DNA of 64,000 bases from Ceratodon purpureus (GCA_014871385.1 CM026426.1:1809852-1873851); one strand, 5' to 3'; shown: positions 11,880-25,288, counted from the stretch's first letter. Translations and numbers: made by a program. The notes: generated from the letters alone by a model not told the origin.

Positions 11880-14800
11880 AATCGACGCCCACGGGTTACT
11901 AGTTATCCTATACCTGAAAATTACTAAAGCAGCTAAGAACCATAAATATCGTAGACAGCAAAAAACAAATAGAGAAACACCTCTAGATAGGGCTGACCGA
12001 CTTACCCCTTCACCATCCTTGGTTCTTGTGTGGCAATTTTATTCTGCAACTCTTGGGAAAGTGTCGGTGGCCCTGCCCCATAAAACGTCCACTGCATCAT
12101 CTTTGGGAGCTTACTCATGTCCGGTGTGTCTGGGCTAGTAATCTGCATGAACCCAGTGAAAAGCATTGTGAATCTCTGAATCAGGACAGGCAGGGAGATT
12201 GAAAAGAAGAAGAAACCCCGACGGGTCTAAGGCAGTGCAGATGGCATCCTGGATAGGGTCGCACACATAAAACTGAGGGGAAAAAATTGGAAGGAATCGA
12301 CTTCCAGTTAAGCCCGGAAATATAACCGGGATGAAGCGAAAAAAAAAAAAACTTCCCTACCCCTAAGGGTGGGTGGGCGGGACATCCCTTTACATGGCAG
12401 CTTTTATCACCTTCCTCACCAAATTTCATTCTCAATCAGCCCATTCTCAATTCAAACCTAATCAAATCTGTACACTCTCTTGTAATTCCAAATTACCAGT
12501 ATAGACACATAGTGCTTTTCACCAGAAAATTCTCAATCAACACACTACTTATAATATAGTAGTGTATGACAAAACAATCCAAATAATAGAGAAAAGTTTG
12601 TCTTAAAAACTGACAATACAAGATCAAACACAAAATAGTTTGAGTCTCCAGAAATCTTCTCATCCCTTGAATGTTGGTGTAGTAAAGTAAGAAAAATCCA
12701 GAGGTAAAGGACCTCACTTGTCCCCATAAACACAACCAAAACCACAGTTAGGATTATTTTTGTAGACAAGGTGTCAACAGCCCTTTACAGCTTGTTATTG
12801 CAGTCACAAGAAAAATCAAACCCTACACCAAACATACAAATCAAAGGGAGAGATGAAAGAGTCTAATTGCAATCATAAATTAGAAGACCTGAGTAGTAGT
12901 TCCACCAGACTCAGCCATGTTGCACTTTGCTTCAGCTCTACACCACCATATACCAAATCTTCACAAGCTCTAAAAATCTCTCACACACATGTAGCAAACT
13001 AGATTTACTTTCAAAGCAGACAAGTAAACAGATGCATATGGCCAAGAAACTCCCATGGTTTTATACCCTCAAAGAAGTTTCTAGAGATTCACTTGTTTGT
13101 TATATGGACAGGAATAGCCTCGCTGGTCCAATCATCTCTGACCCTTAGATGAAGGTTAACCTAGATCAAATGGTCATATATTAGTGACTTGCTAGAGTAA
13201 AGTTCAAGCTTGTAGTAAGCCCCAAGTAAAGTAAGCTTCAAGTTTGGAGTAACTACCAGTAAACCATGTGTAAGGGAGGTGGGTGGGTTTCACTAATTTA
13301 CACCTTATTCAGCATATCATGCCATAATAAAGTGACTATGTAATTGCTTGCAAAGTTTTACAAGTAATGTGCAAATTTATTTTGCAAGCCTACATAACTG
13401 AAGAGTGCAACTTCTATCTGAATCATTGTAATAAAAACCTTATTTAGAAAATAAATTCTAAATTAAATACGGGTATAAGATCTTCCCAATATTTAAAAAA
13501 GAAAAAAAAGAAAAAAAAACAAACAAATAAACCATATAATTAGTTAAGAACTCTTCACGTGACTCACGACAAAGAGTGTAAAGACACCGAGGTATGTTGA
13601 AGTGTAAAAAACCAACCAATGAAACCAAAGATTGAAATATAAAAGCCACAGCGCCAAGAAGGGAAAAAAAAATTAACGGAGGTAAAGACAGAGCGAGAGT
13701 GAATAAGACAGCAATGAAAGGAAAACTTCATTTAAAAAAAAAACCATAAACTGACTTACAGCTGAAACAGCGCTATTGAAGGTAGAAGAAAGAGATGTAG
13801 TGGTGTAAACTGAAAGGGAAAAAGAGAAAAAGAGAAAAAAAAAAAATTTAAAAAATTATTAAAAGAAACATGACAGCCAAAGAAGGACACACCAGGACAG
13901 AACCACCCTAAAGTAACATTCAGTTAGGAGGAAAAACACAGAAAGCAAGCAATGAGATAAACAGGATTAAGGACGATGATAAGAGAAACTGTCAGTAAAG
14001 GTATACAAAAATAAAACCCACGAGATTAACTTCACAGCATGAACTTAAAGGGGACGGAACACACCTCGACAAGGACACCAGGACAGGAGGAGAGGAACGG
14101 ACACCGGACAGGAGTCCAGACATGGGGAGGACGTCATGAAGACAGCGCCGTGACGATGAGGCAGTAACCCTAGACAAAGACGAACTGAAGACACTGTAGG
14201 AAGAGTGGTAGAGGAATAGAGGACACAAACATCAGAAACCCAGAGAGAAGAGAAGTACAGATGACACATACTACACGAAACATCGAACAGAAACGAGGAA
14301 AATAGACGAGGCTGGCGGGACTGGGAACAGTAAACTGCAAAGACTAATCATTAGAAACCCTTAATGGAACATCCTAAACACAGTGAAAGGGTGGGAAAAC
14401 ATAACGACTTAATGCAAGAACATAGGGAGACAATTCTCAGGGACGGCATGGTGACCTATGTTACATACTCCTTAACCTCGAGCTCAAAACAATAGACGAC
14501 CAACTCAATGCAAGACACCAGGACAGCAAAAACCATACAACATGTGGAGAAGGACCGAACCTTGTCTTTGACCTATAAGGCCAGCGGATGACTAGGAGTC
14601 TTAGACTACCTAAAACAGAAGGAGGTCCTAGAATTTGGAAGGCATCGGTTACACACAAAACAACACATAAAAAATAGAAAACAAATAACAAAAAAAATGA
14701 ACTTACAAGATGCTTCAACTTCTTCTTCAACGCTACTCCAAGCTGCGGACCAACTTCAAAAGCGCTGCGATCACCTCCTTCGCCCACACCCTAAAACGCC

Positions 14801-15573
14801 TCGGCTATGCCACATACACCAACTCCTCCACGTAAACCAGGAGGCCGTCGCTCATCATCGTGCCCTCATACAGCAAGATTGTCGGGGTGTCACAGCACGC
14901 ATTGTCCCCATAGTCGCCTTCGTGACACCCCCCCCCCCCCCCCCCATTGCGTCAAACCTTAGGTCAAAGCTTGAATGAGATGGCACAAACCCTACACCCC
15001 ATTCGGACCTCGCAAAACACTACAGACACGGGGGGTGCGAGAGAGATGACGAGAAGGTGGATGACGGGTTCGATCAGGATGACCGTCGCGAGCGGTGGAT
15101 GACGGGCTCACCGGGCGGGGGGGCCGAGTGCGGTCGCGGGGATGGACCACGCGCGCGGGGGCGCAGGCGAGAGCGGGGCCAGGTGGGTTGGAGAACAAGG
15201 ACGCGGGATGGGAACGGCGGGGTGAGGGAACGGGGTGAGAGACCCCCATCGGACGCTGCTCCTGCCCTCGAGCGGGGCGGCTGCACCGCTTGATGGGGGT
15301 AAATAGAGAGACCCGATGTTTTGAGACCAAAACATCACTGACGAACAGAGAACTTGTTCTACACGTACTACAGAGAACTCCCATAAAGGTACATAAATTT
15401 AGATCGTTTGATATAAGGGCACTTTAACCTAGGAGAGTTACTTCTTATTCAACCAAATCATAGTGCTAATTCCATTGAGCAGTCTATGCAAAGGTGGAAC
15501 ACTCAACGATTAAAAATCAAGGGACATTCAAAGTAACTTACCTAGAAGATGAAGTTGGTAAAGACGTGTAGGT
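11880..15573. other. no supported gene
   Basis: Mixed sequence with A-rich stretches near 13,490-13,860 and a GC-rich island at about 15,000-15,300 where several overlapping frames are open on both strands. A plus-strand frame at 14,697-14,978 (93 codons, His/Gln-rich, then a Pro run encoded by a C homopolymer) is the most gene-like, but neither splice context nor family supports it. Confidence 0.35.
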
Positions 15574-15577
15574 TTAA
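15574..15577. repeat. target-site duplication TTAA, left
   Basis: TTAA directly precedes the left terminal inverted repeat CCCCTAATTGACC of the element at 15,578-16,438; the same TTAA follows the right end at 16,439-16,442. TTAA is the piggyBac target. Confidence 0.7.
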
Positions 15578-16438
15578 CCCCTAATTGACCAAAGTCCTAG
15601 AATGGGCGTTTTTGAAATTTGGGCAGGTTCCTAAAAATTCAAATTTACTTGAATTTTTTTGAATTTTTTTGTGGAAAAAGGTTTTTTTAAAAGGTTTATT
15701 AGGATATTTTTTAAATTTTTTTTGGATGAAGTGAGCAAAAGTTATGCTCCTCTGAGCATAAAACGCCCTTCCACGGGCACGCTCTCGGCCACTGTGAATG
15801 CAGCAATTTCTGCCCGAAACTGCCCAAAACTGCCCAAAACTGCCAAAATCTGCCCAAATCTGCCTAAAGACAAACCTTTGAAATTCCACCAAAAATCGAG
15901 TTTTTAGTTTTTTCCAAAAATAAAAATTTCTACATGTAGAAGAGCCATTAGAGCATGTTTCCACCGTTTGGATTTTTAATCCAAGGATTTTTCATATGCT
16001 ATTTTTATTGTAAAAAAACGGCCCTTGTATGTGGATTTCAGCATACCCCCTTGTGGAAATTGATGATTTTCTCAAGGTTCTACATCTTGCATGGGTATGA
16101 GATTTTGTGGACATGTACCTAACTCACCTAGGAACAAGAATCTGAAGAAACGCCATCCAAATCGTCTCAAAAAAATGGTTTTTTTGGACCCCAAAATACT
16201 GCTGTCCTCTTTTCGCAAGGTAAAAAAAGATTTTTTTTTCAACTTTGAATGTTATAATCTCTCAAATGGTAAGGAATGAGATTGTGAGATTTGACATGCA
16301 CATAGACATAGAAGTTAGATACAAGATCTTACGGTTGGAAATACCAAAATTAGTTTTGATTTTGCACTATCCAGCTTGCTTTCAAAAGGGACTATTTGGT
16401 GGCAGTTTTGAGCAAGAACATCCTTGGTCAATTAGGGG
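15578..16438. mobile_element. piggyBac-type non-autonomous element, copy 1
   Basis: The 861-bp segment starts CCCCTAATTGACCAA and ends TTGGTCAATTAGGGG, a 15-bp perfect terminal inverted repeat, and is flanked by TTAA on both sides. TTAA target sites and CCC-starting ends are hallmarks of the piggyBac superfamily. There is no transposase; the longest frames are AT-rich and not protein-like. An internal block around CTTACGGTTGGAAATACC (16,328) recurs in reverse orientation in the second copy at 36,959-37,794, so the two belong to one family although their outer ends differ (ATTGACC versus AAGGTC). Confidence 0.72.
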
Positions 16439-16442
16439 TTAA
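16439..16442. repeat. target-site duplication TTAA, right
   Basis: Right-hand TTAA partner of the duplication at 15,574-15,577. Confidence 0.7.
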
Positions 16443-17153
16443 TGTAAACCGCGTCTTCTGCCTAGACTTTTTGTATGTCTGTTTTAGGCCTGATGGTGTT
16501 GGTATGTCTTTGTACTGTTCAAGTGGTATAAGACCATACTTTTGTACCATGAAAAGAATATGGCCAGTGTTGGTCTTGACATGAGAGTCTTCAGTATGTC
16601 TATACACAGAAGATAATCATAAAACATTAACACTTTTTTTTAGAAAGTAGTGTTTAGGGACCAAAACGTCTAGACTGTCATCTAATTAACTATAAAGTAT
16701 ATCAATTTTCAACCACTTCAAAGGAAAGATTATATGATGAATAGTGCGCAAATTCAGTCATCTCATTCTGAGCATCAAATTTGAGGGTTCACTGTCTGAA
16801 GCAAGAAAAGGTTTTAATGACAACTACTTTATAGCAATACTGATTAGTGGACAGTGTTTTGGTCCCAACATGGTTGAATCGCCTTGAAAACGGAAAGAAA
16901 ATACAAGTAGAAGTATTTAAAGTCACCTCATTTCGGTGCCAAAATATCCTATGTGAACAAATGCCATCGAGTTCTAAAATGCACCCCTAATGGTGTTTTG
17001 GCCCCGAAACACCTTTGTTGACCTCCAAGAGCATGTTCTAGTCAATGCCTGATTGCAAAAGAATAGTAATCAAATTATAAAAATTACCAAATAAAAGAAC
17101 TTTAGTTCCAGATTCTGAACAATGCCTTCGCAAATTAAACAATTTTGATATAT
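16443..17153. other. no feature seen
   Basis: AT-rich sequence between two MITEs, without a supported gene. Confidence 0.35.
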
Positions 17154-17157
17154 GTTG
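17154..17157. repeat. target-site duplication GTTG, left
   Basis: GTTG precedes the G-run at the left end of the MITE at 17,158-17,892 and is repeated at 17,893-17,896. Confidence 0.6.
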
Positions 17158-17892
17158 GGGGGGAAGCACAATAAGGTGGACCACCAAGTGCAATATGTGA
17201 TCACTAGGAAGTGAATATGAAGTGTGCTATTTTTTATAGCTCAAAGCTGATTTTGAGCATTTTGGTGTAGTTTTTGAGCATTTTTGTCACTTTTTAAGGT
17301 TTCATAAAGTGTCTTACAGGCATCTCCATAAAAAAACATCTTCAATTGAAACTTTATATGACCCCTAGTTCTAAATCATGAAAATGAACTTTTCCAAAGT
17401 CTTAATTTCTTCATTTGGGGCCCTCTATTGTCTTTAGAGGATGTTTTTTCCAATTTAAAAAACAATGTTTGATGAAAAAAACCTCACAAAAAGTTTCACC
17501 AAAAACAACGTTTTAAAAACATCCTAGGTCACTTTTCGCCAATCTAGGATTGCAAACACGCTCACTTGGATCATTTCTACAAGCGTAATGTACAAACGAA
17601 GGGCCCCGCAAAGTCAAAAGTGATTTCTGTCAAAACTACAATGTAATACGGTCACTTTTTCAAATGACTGCATTCACTTTGTTCAACTTTGTGGTGTTCA
17701 TAGAGGTGTCTCAACTCAACAACTACGAATGCAAATTTTGGAAGTTGTAGTACATCAAGTCTACTTTCCGTATCCCAAACTGAATTTCCCATCAAGAAAT
17801 TTTAGATGCCACTTTCTAGCATGTTTACACAACGGGCTGAAATTGGCAATGAGCTAAGCACTTTTGTGGTCCACTTTATTGTGCTTTTCCCC
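17158..17892 (+). mobile_element. MITE with 4-bp target duplications, copy A1
   Basis: A 735-bp non-coding element starting with a G-run, then AAGCACAATAAGGTGGACCA, and ending with the complement GTGGTCCACTTTATTGTGC plus TTTTCCCC. The inverted ends are about 30 bp. It is flanked by GTTG on both sides. The interior carries a characteristic block near 17,240-17,310 (TTTTGAGCATTTTGGTGTAG) shared with the copies at 59,015, 60,388 and 40,716. A 4-bp duplication would suit Chapaev- or Sola1-like transposons, but no transposase is present, so the superfamily is open. Confidence 0.72.
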
Positions 17893-17896
17893 GTTG
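17893..17896. repeat. target-site duplication GTTG, right
   Basis: Right partner of GTTG at 17,154-17,157. Confidence 0.6.
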
Positions 17897-18879
17897 TTCT
17901 TTAAGAAATCACTTCTAAGAAATTGTTAATCCTGTAACACCAACTATTCTACAAAGGCAATAGTCCTCTCATGTGAGTTTCAGTGCCAAAATACTCATAT
18001 TGAGTACAATCAATTCATATTCTATGAGCTCATTTTAACAAGACATATACCACTCTCATTCATCTCATACTCCGGACAAGCAACAGAGCATTATTCAACT
18101 CAAGTCGACATCTCCAACCGCGGCAATGCATTACCTAGAACAAGTTGACGTCTCTAATAGCATCACAGCTTGATCCTAAAAAATTGATACGTTTCAAGAG
18201 CGGCAGAGAATGACACAAAAGAAATAGACGACTCCAAGGGCGGCTAAGCACTGCACTAAAACAGCGGTTTGTGTGAAGGAGTGGCAGACCATTCACGCCC
18301 CACACCATGCACCCAAACAACCAGTCGACATAGCAGATGAAAGAGAGCACAATTCAAAGAAACGCAAGTGCGGCATATGAAGCATATTATGCACAATCCA
18401 AGACATTACACCCTCTAGACACCAGGCGCAACATGCAAAATCCCGAACATCTCCACGTCGAAACAAACACCAGAACATGCAAACAGCCCGACAAGTAAGC
18501 CGACCAAACACAATCCGAGGGGAGTTATGCAAGCACACATCCAGAGACTCTCGCGACACAAACCCCGGCTATGTGGCGGCTCATTTCCGTCCTTGCACGG
18601 CAAAACTGACCAAGCGCCACGCGGTGCAGACCCTATTGCTCCAAGGAATTCCGCTGCTTCACTCTTGCATGCGATCCATGCAGTTGCCGTCCCGGGGTGC
18701 GGGGCTACCCTGCTCAAAGACAAAATTGCAATCCAACACATTGATCCTTAGCCCCGCAAAATAGAAGCACGTCCCAGCGCCGTTGTGGTATACTCTTAAC
18801 CCCGCAAGCACCCATGACGGATGTCCGTGACATACCACCCTACGAAATGCCTGGCGTTCTTCAAGCATGGACCTAGCAA
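17897..18879. other. left flank of the 13-kb MULE
   Basis: No gene is supported. A minus-strand frame around 18,659-18,870 is open and moderately protein-like and would have continued into the sequence right of the MULE (32,009 onward) before insertion, so the element may have landed in a gene or older transposon. I could not join the two sides into one frame. Confidence 0.35.
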
Positions 18880-18888
18880 CGCCACATC
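18880..18888. repeat. 9-bp target-site duplication, left
   Basis: CGCCACATC immediately outside the left terminal inverted repeat; the right copy is CGCCACATT at 32,000-32,008, 8 of 9 identical. A 9-bp duplication is typical of Mutator-like elements. Confidence 0.8.
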
Positions 18889-19193
18889 GGAGAACGCTAA
18901 ATGCTCCGTAGGGAAGGATAAGGCGGGATGGCGCGCCTCGGCTTCCACCGTGGCACGCCACCGTGGACGGCCCCGTTTTCCCCGCGCCCCGCCTCCAGGG
19001 TAACTCCGCGCCCCCGTAAATCCGAACTCCGCGTTACACTGTGACATAACCACAACTCCCGTGACACTAAACGCTGAATGTGCCCGTGACACTAAAATTT
19101 TCTACTGACCGCGATCCAGAAAAAGTGACGTCACGCCACGTCAGTCGTCTCTCACCTCCCACAGGCGACTACGGATTAGGGTTACCCAGTGTT
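18889..19193 (+). repeat. left terminal inverted repeat of the 13-kb MULE
   Basis: About 305 bp that match the complement of 31,684-31,999 at more than 90% by eye, with one indel near the inner end (after GGCGACTA). It contains GC-rich outer sequence, two exact copies of GTGACACT (19,061 and 19,086) and the related ACACTGTGACA at about 19,036. The inner limit is GGGTTACCCAGTGTT. Confidence 0.9.
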
Positions 19194-20053
19194 TTGTGTT
19201 CTCGTCGTTTGGGTATGATTGTTACGGATGAAGTGCGATTTGAAGGTTGTTGGGTTTAGGGTTTCTAGTCGAAGTTATTGTAGATTGTAGGGATTGTACG
19301 TTTTGTTGGTTAATTGCTCCCACCGCTTCGTGTTTCTGCTGTGTTAAATCGGTCCGAGATGGAGGTTTAGCATAATTACGCAATCATAATGCTGGGAGGG
19401 CTGGAGATGACATCTATGGCACGGGGCGAGAGCTCTGTCTTCATGTTGGAGAAGGAGCTACTCTGTGGACATCGTCGCTATGGAGGTAAGTTGTGTTTTT
19501 TTCCGAGATTATGCGTATCCCTCCAATCCGGTTTCCCTGCATTGCTTGTTATCGTAATGGAATTTGATACTTTCCACATTGCTGACCTTCGAGTTACATC
19601 CAGGAGCTCCGTGGAGACATCGCCGGACCCCGAATTTGCATTCTGGAGCATTCCAAGGTGGGGTTCCATCTTCTGGGTTTAGGGTTTGATGTTGCTCGCG
19701 ATTTCTACATGTTACATGACTGTTTTAGGGTCTTGAAATGTTGCATTCTTCGCGGGATTTTAGCACCACATTAGGTATGTCAACTCCCGCCATACTCCAC
19801 TTACTTCAGTGAATGTAATATGGAAGTTGCGCCAATTTCAGTTGTATTGTGGGGATGTTCCGGGTGCTGACGTAGAGGTTGTTGCAGGGACGATGTCCAA
19901 AACCTTGAGGAGGACTGGTATTTTTCAGAGGTGCTGTGCTGAAGCGGATGCGGTACTCTTATTGGGGTCGTGAGTAGGTTTAGGTATTACTTGTTTTTTC
20001 CAGCAGGGTGTGTAAAGTGTGGAGCGGATACAGCAGTTTTCAAGGCTACCGAT
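19194..20053 (+). promoter_or_regulatory. leader region between left end and first large exon
   Basis: Contains a possible short 5' exon from the ATG at 19,389 to the donor GTAAGT at 19,485, a possible second exon after ACATCCAG near 19,600, and a third after GTTGCAG near 19,890. If these are used they would be 5' untranslated or encode an N-terminal extension. Their frames do not join convincingly to the main exon, so I keep the ATG at 20,054 as start. Confidence 0.35.
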
Positions 20054-23000
20054 ATGGCGATGGAGCCTGTGACACTGAATGTCGTCATCTACGGGTATTC
20101 CTATGAAGTGAAGTATCCCAGTCAGCGGAGGGTGGAGGATCTGCAAACCGAATTTGCCACGATGTGCAAAGGGAAGAAGAAGGACGACGGGGTTTGGAAA
20201 TTCTTCGTCTGTATACATTGCGGGAAGAACGACTTCAGCAATAAAATGATGTTGAATTGTCACAGGTACATCGAAGGCTGCTCGGGAGCTACGTATCCGG
20301 ACGGGACCATGGCGCTCTTGCTCCCTTATCCTGATTTCAAGAGAGGAGAAGGGAAACGAGTGGAGGTTTTGTGCAAGAAGGCATCACCCTCGAAGAAGAC
20401 AGTTACAAGTAAAGGAGTGAACTCGAGGGATAGAGGGGGGCAGAGTCTAGCTGTGGGCGGGAGTTCTACTGCGAATGGTGTTGAAGGATTGGATGCGATT
20501 CAGCTAGTGGAAGGAAAAATGCCGATTGCAGTAGACCTGATTTACAAGAGAGTATCGGCTACAGAGGAGCAGCCGAAATTGGGTGCGGATGGGAAGAAGG
20601 TTCAGAAGAAGGTCTCCAATGCAGCTCCATCACCGGCCAAGGGCTGCAGAAAGAGTGCCATGCCTGGACCTCGTGAACCACCGGCTGCTAGGAGTGCTGA
20701 CAGGGACGACCCCGTCGCCGAAGGTTTAGGGCCAGTGGAAGAGATCTGTGACGCTGAAGATGCTGACGAAGACATAGACGTCTTTCGGGTACCTAAAAAA
20801 AACACTGTCGATGTAAAGGTAGCTGCAGTCCAGAGATTAATGTCACCCGAAGCGTCTCCACCGCTGGAGACTGTGACGATAGACAAAATCGCCACTTGTA
20901 CTCGCACGGGTTTACAAGGTACCATGTCAATAGTGCCTTGTAACACCAATGTGCAGGTACAGATGTCACCGGATCCGGATGTAGACAATCAGACTCGCGG
21001 GCCCACTATCAAAGAAACCCTAAAGCGAAAAGCAGAAGAGAAGAAGGTAGGGAAGAATTGTCGCAAGAAGAAAAAGCCCCTGAAAATTCACAATGGCGGT
21101 GAGCCATCGACTTTGGAGGTAAGCGACAAACAGATAGCAATCGATCTTTTACGTGATAGGTTCTGTGTTAAGTATAGAGTTCCCGACATCCGTTTACGGG
21201 CAAACGTTTCAGATTGTATAGATAGACAGTTCCAAGAGGTCGAGGTCAGTAGACAGAAACCCTGTAACGTTATAGAGGAAATGATGCAGTGTCACAGTGG
21301 ACTCCATGCGGGAGACGACCTCCCTGTCCTCGATAGTCCGTCACAGCAGCGTGTAGAAGTATCGCGGTTGGAACCTGAGGATGAATTAAGGAGGATGGCA
21401 GTTTGGGACGACGAATTCAGAAACGCCAACGACCTCCAACAGTACTGGGCTGACGGGAAGGGCTGTCCTGGACCGTTCACACATCAACCAAATGCATACA
21501 AGAAGTTCCAGCGCAGGCAAAAACGTCTCAGGGAGATTGAAAAGGACCACGTGATGAAGCAATGCAGTGAATCGGAGTCAGTGCAGCGCCATCCGCCTCC
21601 GCCCTTGCGTCCCGAGGAACCCCAAATGCCCGGTTTGTATTACTTGAGGGAGATCGGAGAGGACGTGACACTGCCCTGGTCATGGGAGTGTGACACTGGA
21701 GAGGAGTTTGTGAACCGCTGGAATGAAGACATTACCCGGGAAGAATTTAGGGATAAATTGATGCGCCTGACGTATTGGTGGTCCCGTAAAAAGGTTAGTC
21801 ACAAATTTATGGAAATTCTCTTAGTGTTTAGGTTGTATGTTTACTCTGTTTCTAAGGTTTCTGCATTGTTTTTGAATGTTAATACTTTGTTTCCTCGCAG
21901 GGGGATAAGAAGGCACCACTGCCGGCGGCTGTGGTTCAAGCTGTTTCGAAATCGATTGATGCGCTCGTTGAGAGTGTCGAAGACGTCGCTCCTTATGAAG
22001 ACCTGCCTGCCTTAGGACAATATGTCCAGTGGAGGGTTGACTTCGACCGATACCAGATAGCACTAGATGCCAATCGGGTGGAATTGCGTCAGGCAAAAAT
22101 GAAGCGAGCCAGTATGGCGAGGATGCATTTCAGGGAGAAGAACGGTTGCCTGTACGAAGAGGCACACTGGGATTGGTCGCCACTTTGGCGGATTATATTG
22201 TGAGACCCGGACCTTCTAAACAAAATGCGTGGGTTACCTTGGCGACACGATGGTGAGTTCTACCTGTGTAATTTATATGATGTTTAGCTCGTCCTTTGAT
22301 ATACTTCGAGCATGGATAAGAATAGGTTGCAGATTATATACGTTTAGGTTATTGTTGTATAATGTTCACAGAGTTATCGCTTGCTGATATCCTGTTCTGT
22401 GCATTAGCCGTGGAGGCTAAAGTAATTCGGAGATCCCTTTGCGAAAACCGGGTCGAACCAGCAACACCAACACCATTGCTTTACGTAATCCGCGTCCTCT
22501 TCAAATCACAGTACGGTCCCTACAAATTAATCACTTGTCCTTTCTATGGGTTAACCGAGGGTATCGTCCGGAGGGAGTGCGGATTCGTCCTCAACATCCA
22601 CCGTCCTTTGTCTACTTTCCTGACCGAGGGACTGTGCACGTATTCTGGAGTTCCCTTCAGGATCGGGGAGATGCTGCGAGAGAGGGTAATAGATGAAGTG
22701 AACAAGATAAACAAAGGAGAAGGTCAGGAAATAGTGGAGAACCTGCTCGGGTGGGTTCACAGGGTGCGATTGAGAGCAGTACAAGACTTGGCGGTCTGTC
22801 AAGCTATGGAATTCACCCATATCTGGGTTAATTCTTCTCATGAGCAGTGGATGGAGCACCAGAAGACGTGGGATTGGATATTGAGGACTCGGGAGGAGCA
22901 CAATATTGGATGGGTTCCGAGTGTGCAGACCCCAAGCTGGAATCCAGGCGTCGCGGCATTAAGACTTCGTATCCAGGAATCGGTTTGCGACATCAGCGAG

Positions 23001-25288
23001 ACGTTGAAAAAAGAGGACACAACATACTGGATGGTGTGCGCTAAACAGTTCTGTAATACAGTAGGGTTTGAAGAAGAACACTCAACATGGGTGGGTGGAA
23101 TACCAGGATCCAAGAAGGATGTACTTGACACGGTCCCGCCAACACGTGTAGGCGATGCGGAATGTACAGCCCAAGCGGATAAGCAGACCCCCATTTCAGC
23201 ACATACGGTGATGCTTACCAAGACTTCAATCTCAGAATCAATGAACAGAGACACAGAAGGGGGGGAGAAGGACATGCACTGTGATTCTAAAACCGTACCT
23301 GAGACCGGAGTAAATATTGACCTTAAGTCGGTCCCCCGTGTTCGTATAGAAGCCACGACAATGGAGTCAAGTACAATTACGGCTACACTACCCGTCTCCC
23401 ACGGTCATGGCCACTAGGGTGCGAACATACCCAGTGTCACGACATCCGAAGAGGTAAAATCTGTTGGCACTGAGGTTGATGTTGATGGCAGTGTAACGGG
23501 ATTCTCTCCAAGACCTTACCTCATCGCTCCCGCCGGATGCATTGACAGTGTCGTCGACGGTTTACCATTGCTCCCCGAATGTCCCCCATATGAGCAGGCA
23601 TTCAGTGTCACAGTTCGGTCTTCGGATGTGCAGAGATCAGTGTCATCCCACTCCGATATGACTGAGGGAGGTCCTAGTGACAGTGTCACAGTGGTGGCCA
23701 AGGTCATAGAAGGGAAAGGGTTACATTCAGCCACGGTTGAAGGGAACAACTTGAACCCTACGGTGACATCAGACCCTTCAGTTACACTGTCAACATCGCG
23801 TACCTCGGAGAAAGATTCTGAAGCCACCGTGACACTGGGTGACACTATCCATGTGCTCCCTGTCTCTGGTGAGGGAAACTCTATGCCCACTGTCTTCCCT
23901 GAAATCCGCGACATTCTTGAGGGGGACTCTTCGCCATCGGTTGTAACTCCGTTGTTGACACTAAGTCAATTCCACAATACTGCTAACGCAGGTGACGATA
24001 TGGTGGTGGAGGAAACAACGTTTTTGCAAGATCCAAGTTTCCACCAGTGGGTGAAGGGAAATCCAGAGGAAGCTATGCGAACCCCATACAAAGGTGTCTC
24101 CATTGTACCCGGGAACAGTGATTCAGAGGTGACACTGGTGGAGAAAGACTCTGCGTGCCGGAATCTGAGTTCTACGTTCGATGAGGAAGACGATCTCCAA
24201 GTCACTACTGCCGAGCTTGTGAGCTTATCCCAGCGGACCGAAAAGAAAAGGAAGAACACTGACGAAGAAGTCCACAGCGTTGAGGATAAGGACGTTGCGA
24301 CTGTCGTGGCAGCAGCTCCGTGGCCAGGTTGTGCTATAGTCCGAGTTGAGGATGTTACTGTCATGACATTGTCTCAAGCTTACAATTACTTACACATCGA
24401 GGACTTCTTGCAGACAATGCCGGGGCGACAGGGAAAGAAGGACGGCGCAGTTGACGTGGTGTTCTTTAGTGAGAAGAACAAAGAGCTAGAGGTGAAGTTC
24501 CAAGAGATAAGAGATCTCAAGCGAGTACGGACGCGGCTTGGGAATAATATCGTGGATTTTGTCATGTCTCGCCTGTATTTTCAGTACCCTGCTAACAACA
24601 GGCACGAGATTATGTTTGCTCTCAGTCGGGTCAGTTCTACTTTTAGATGTTCAATGTCGGACCATGATGGTATGCTGAAATGGGCGAGGAAGTTTCTCCA
24701 GCCAGCACCTCCTGTGGGAGTTCATTAGGTGAAGGAAGTGTTTTTGCCATGAGTGGGTGAAGACCACTGGTCTCTTTTGGTTTTTCAATATGATAAGGTG
24801 GTGCATTTGGACTCCGCGGAGGGTGACTGTCATAAGCCGGATGGGATACATAGTTCGTTTGTTCAATGGATCTCCAGAGTATGGCTGAGCCTCCGTGGTG
24901 TCGAACCTTATGATGTTCCTCTGGGGAAGGTGGAGGCGTTGCGTCAAACGGGCGATTACGAGTGTGGACACCACACAATTCGAAATACCATTTTGTATCT
25001 CAAGGTAAGCCAGCACCAGAACCCTGTACCGAATCTTATGTACTGACTGTTTGCTTCTCTCTTCGGAATAAATCCAGTAGAATGCTCTCTGACTTTGTGG
25101 TTACTGATTTGCAGTTCCGAGCGTGGCCTTCTTCGAAGAAGGTTGAATTGATGAGAAGTGCACTGATGGCCCCTTTCACTCCAAAAGTCACGAACATGGA
25201 GATCCTATGTCTGCAAGCACGGGAACTAGACAGTGCACGCCGTGACACTAGATTTAGGGCACCCTTCTGTGTTCCTCGGAAAAAGTGA
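20054..25288 (+). pseudogene. MULE-encoded zinc-finger / Ulp1-like cysteine protease, spliced, with in-frame stops
   Basis: Exons 20,054-21,793, 21,901-22,252, 22,372-25,004 and 25,115-25,288 join in one frame through GT-AG introns of 107, 119 and 110 nt, giving about 1,630 residues. Near residue 58 is a CCHC finger (C-x2-C-x13-H-x5-C). Then follow basic and acidic low-complexity stretches and a Ser/Thr/Val-rich middle. The C-terminus has the Ulp1/SUMO-protease (C48) layout: helix RLGNNIVDF, His in GEDHW (24,765), Asp in HLDSAEG (24,810), Gln in RQTGDYECG (24,945) and Cys (24,963). Stops interrupt it: TGA 22,201, TAG 23,415, TAG 24,726 and TGA 24,750, the last two just before the catalytic His. 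The family cleaves SUMO/ubiquitin-like conjugates; the role in the transposon is unknown. The TGA at 22,201 could instead be a real end, making two genes, but the in-phase intron after it argues for one. The end TGA is at 25,286. Confidence 0.8.

Noticed and set aside
15057..15384. Overlapping open frames in a GC-rich island
   Set aside because: Open on both strands with no splice context or recognisable motif.
18796..19092. Arg/Gly-rich frames in the left end of the MULE and the matching frame at 31,796-32,356
   Set aside because: They are the two terminal inverted repeats read outward; the shared peptide reflects the repeat, not a gene.
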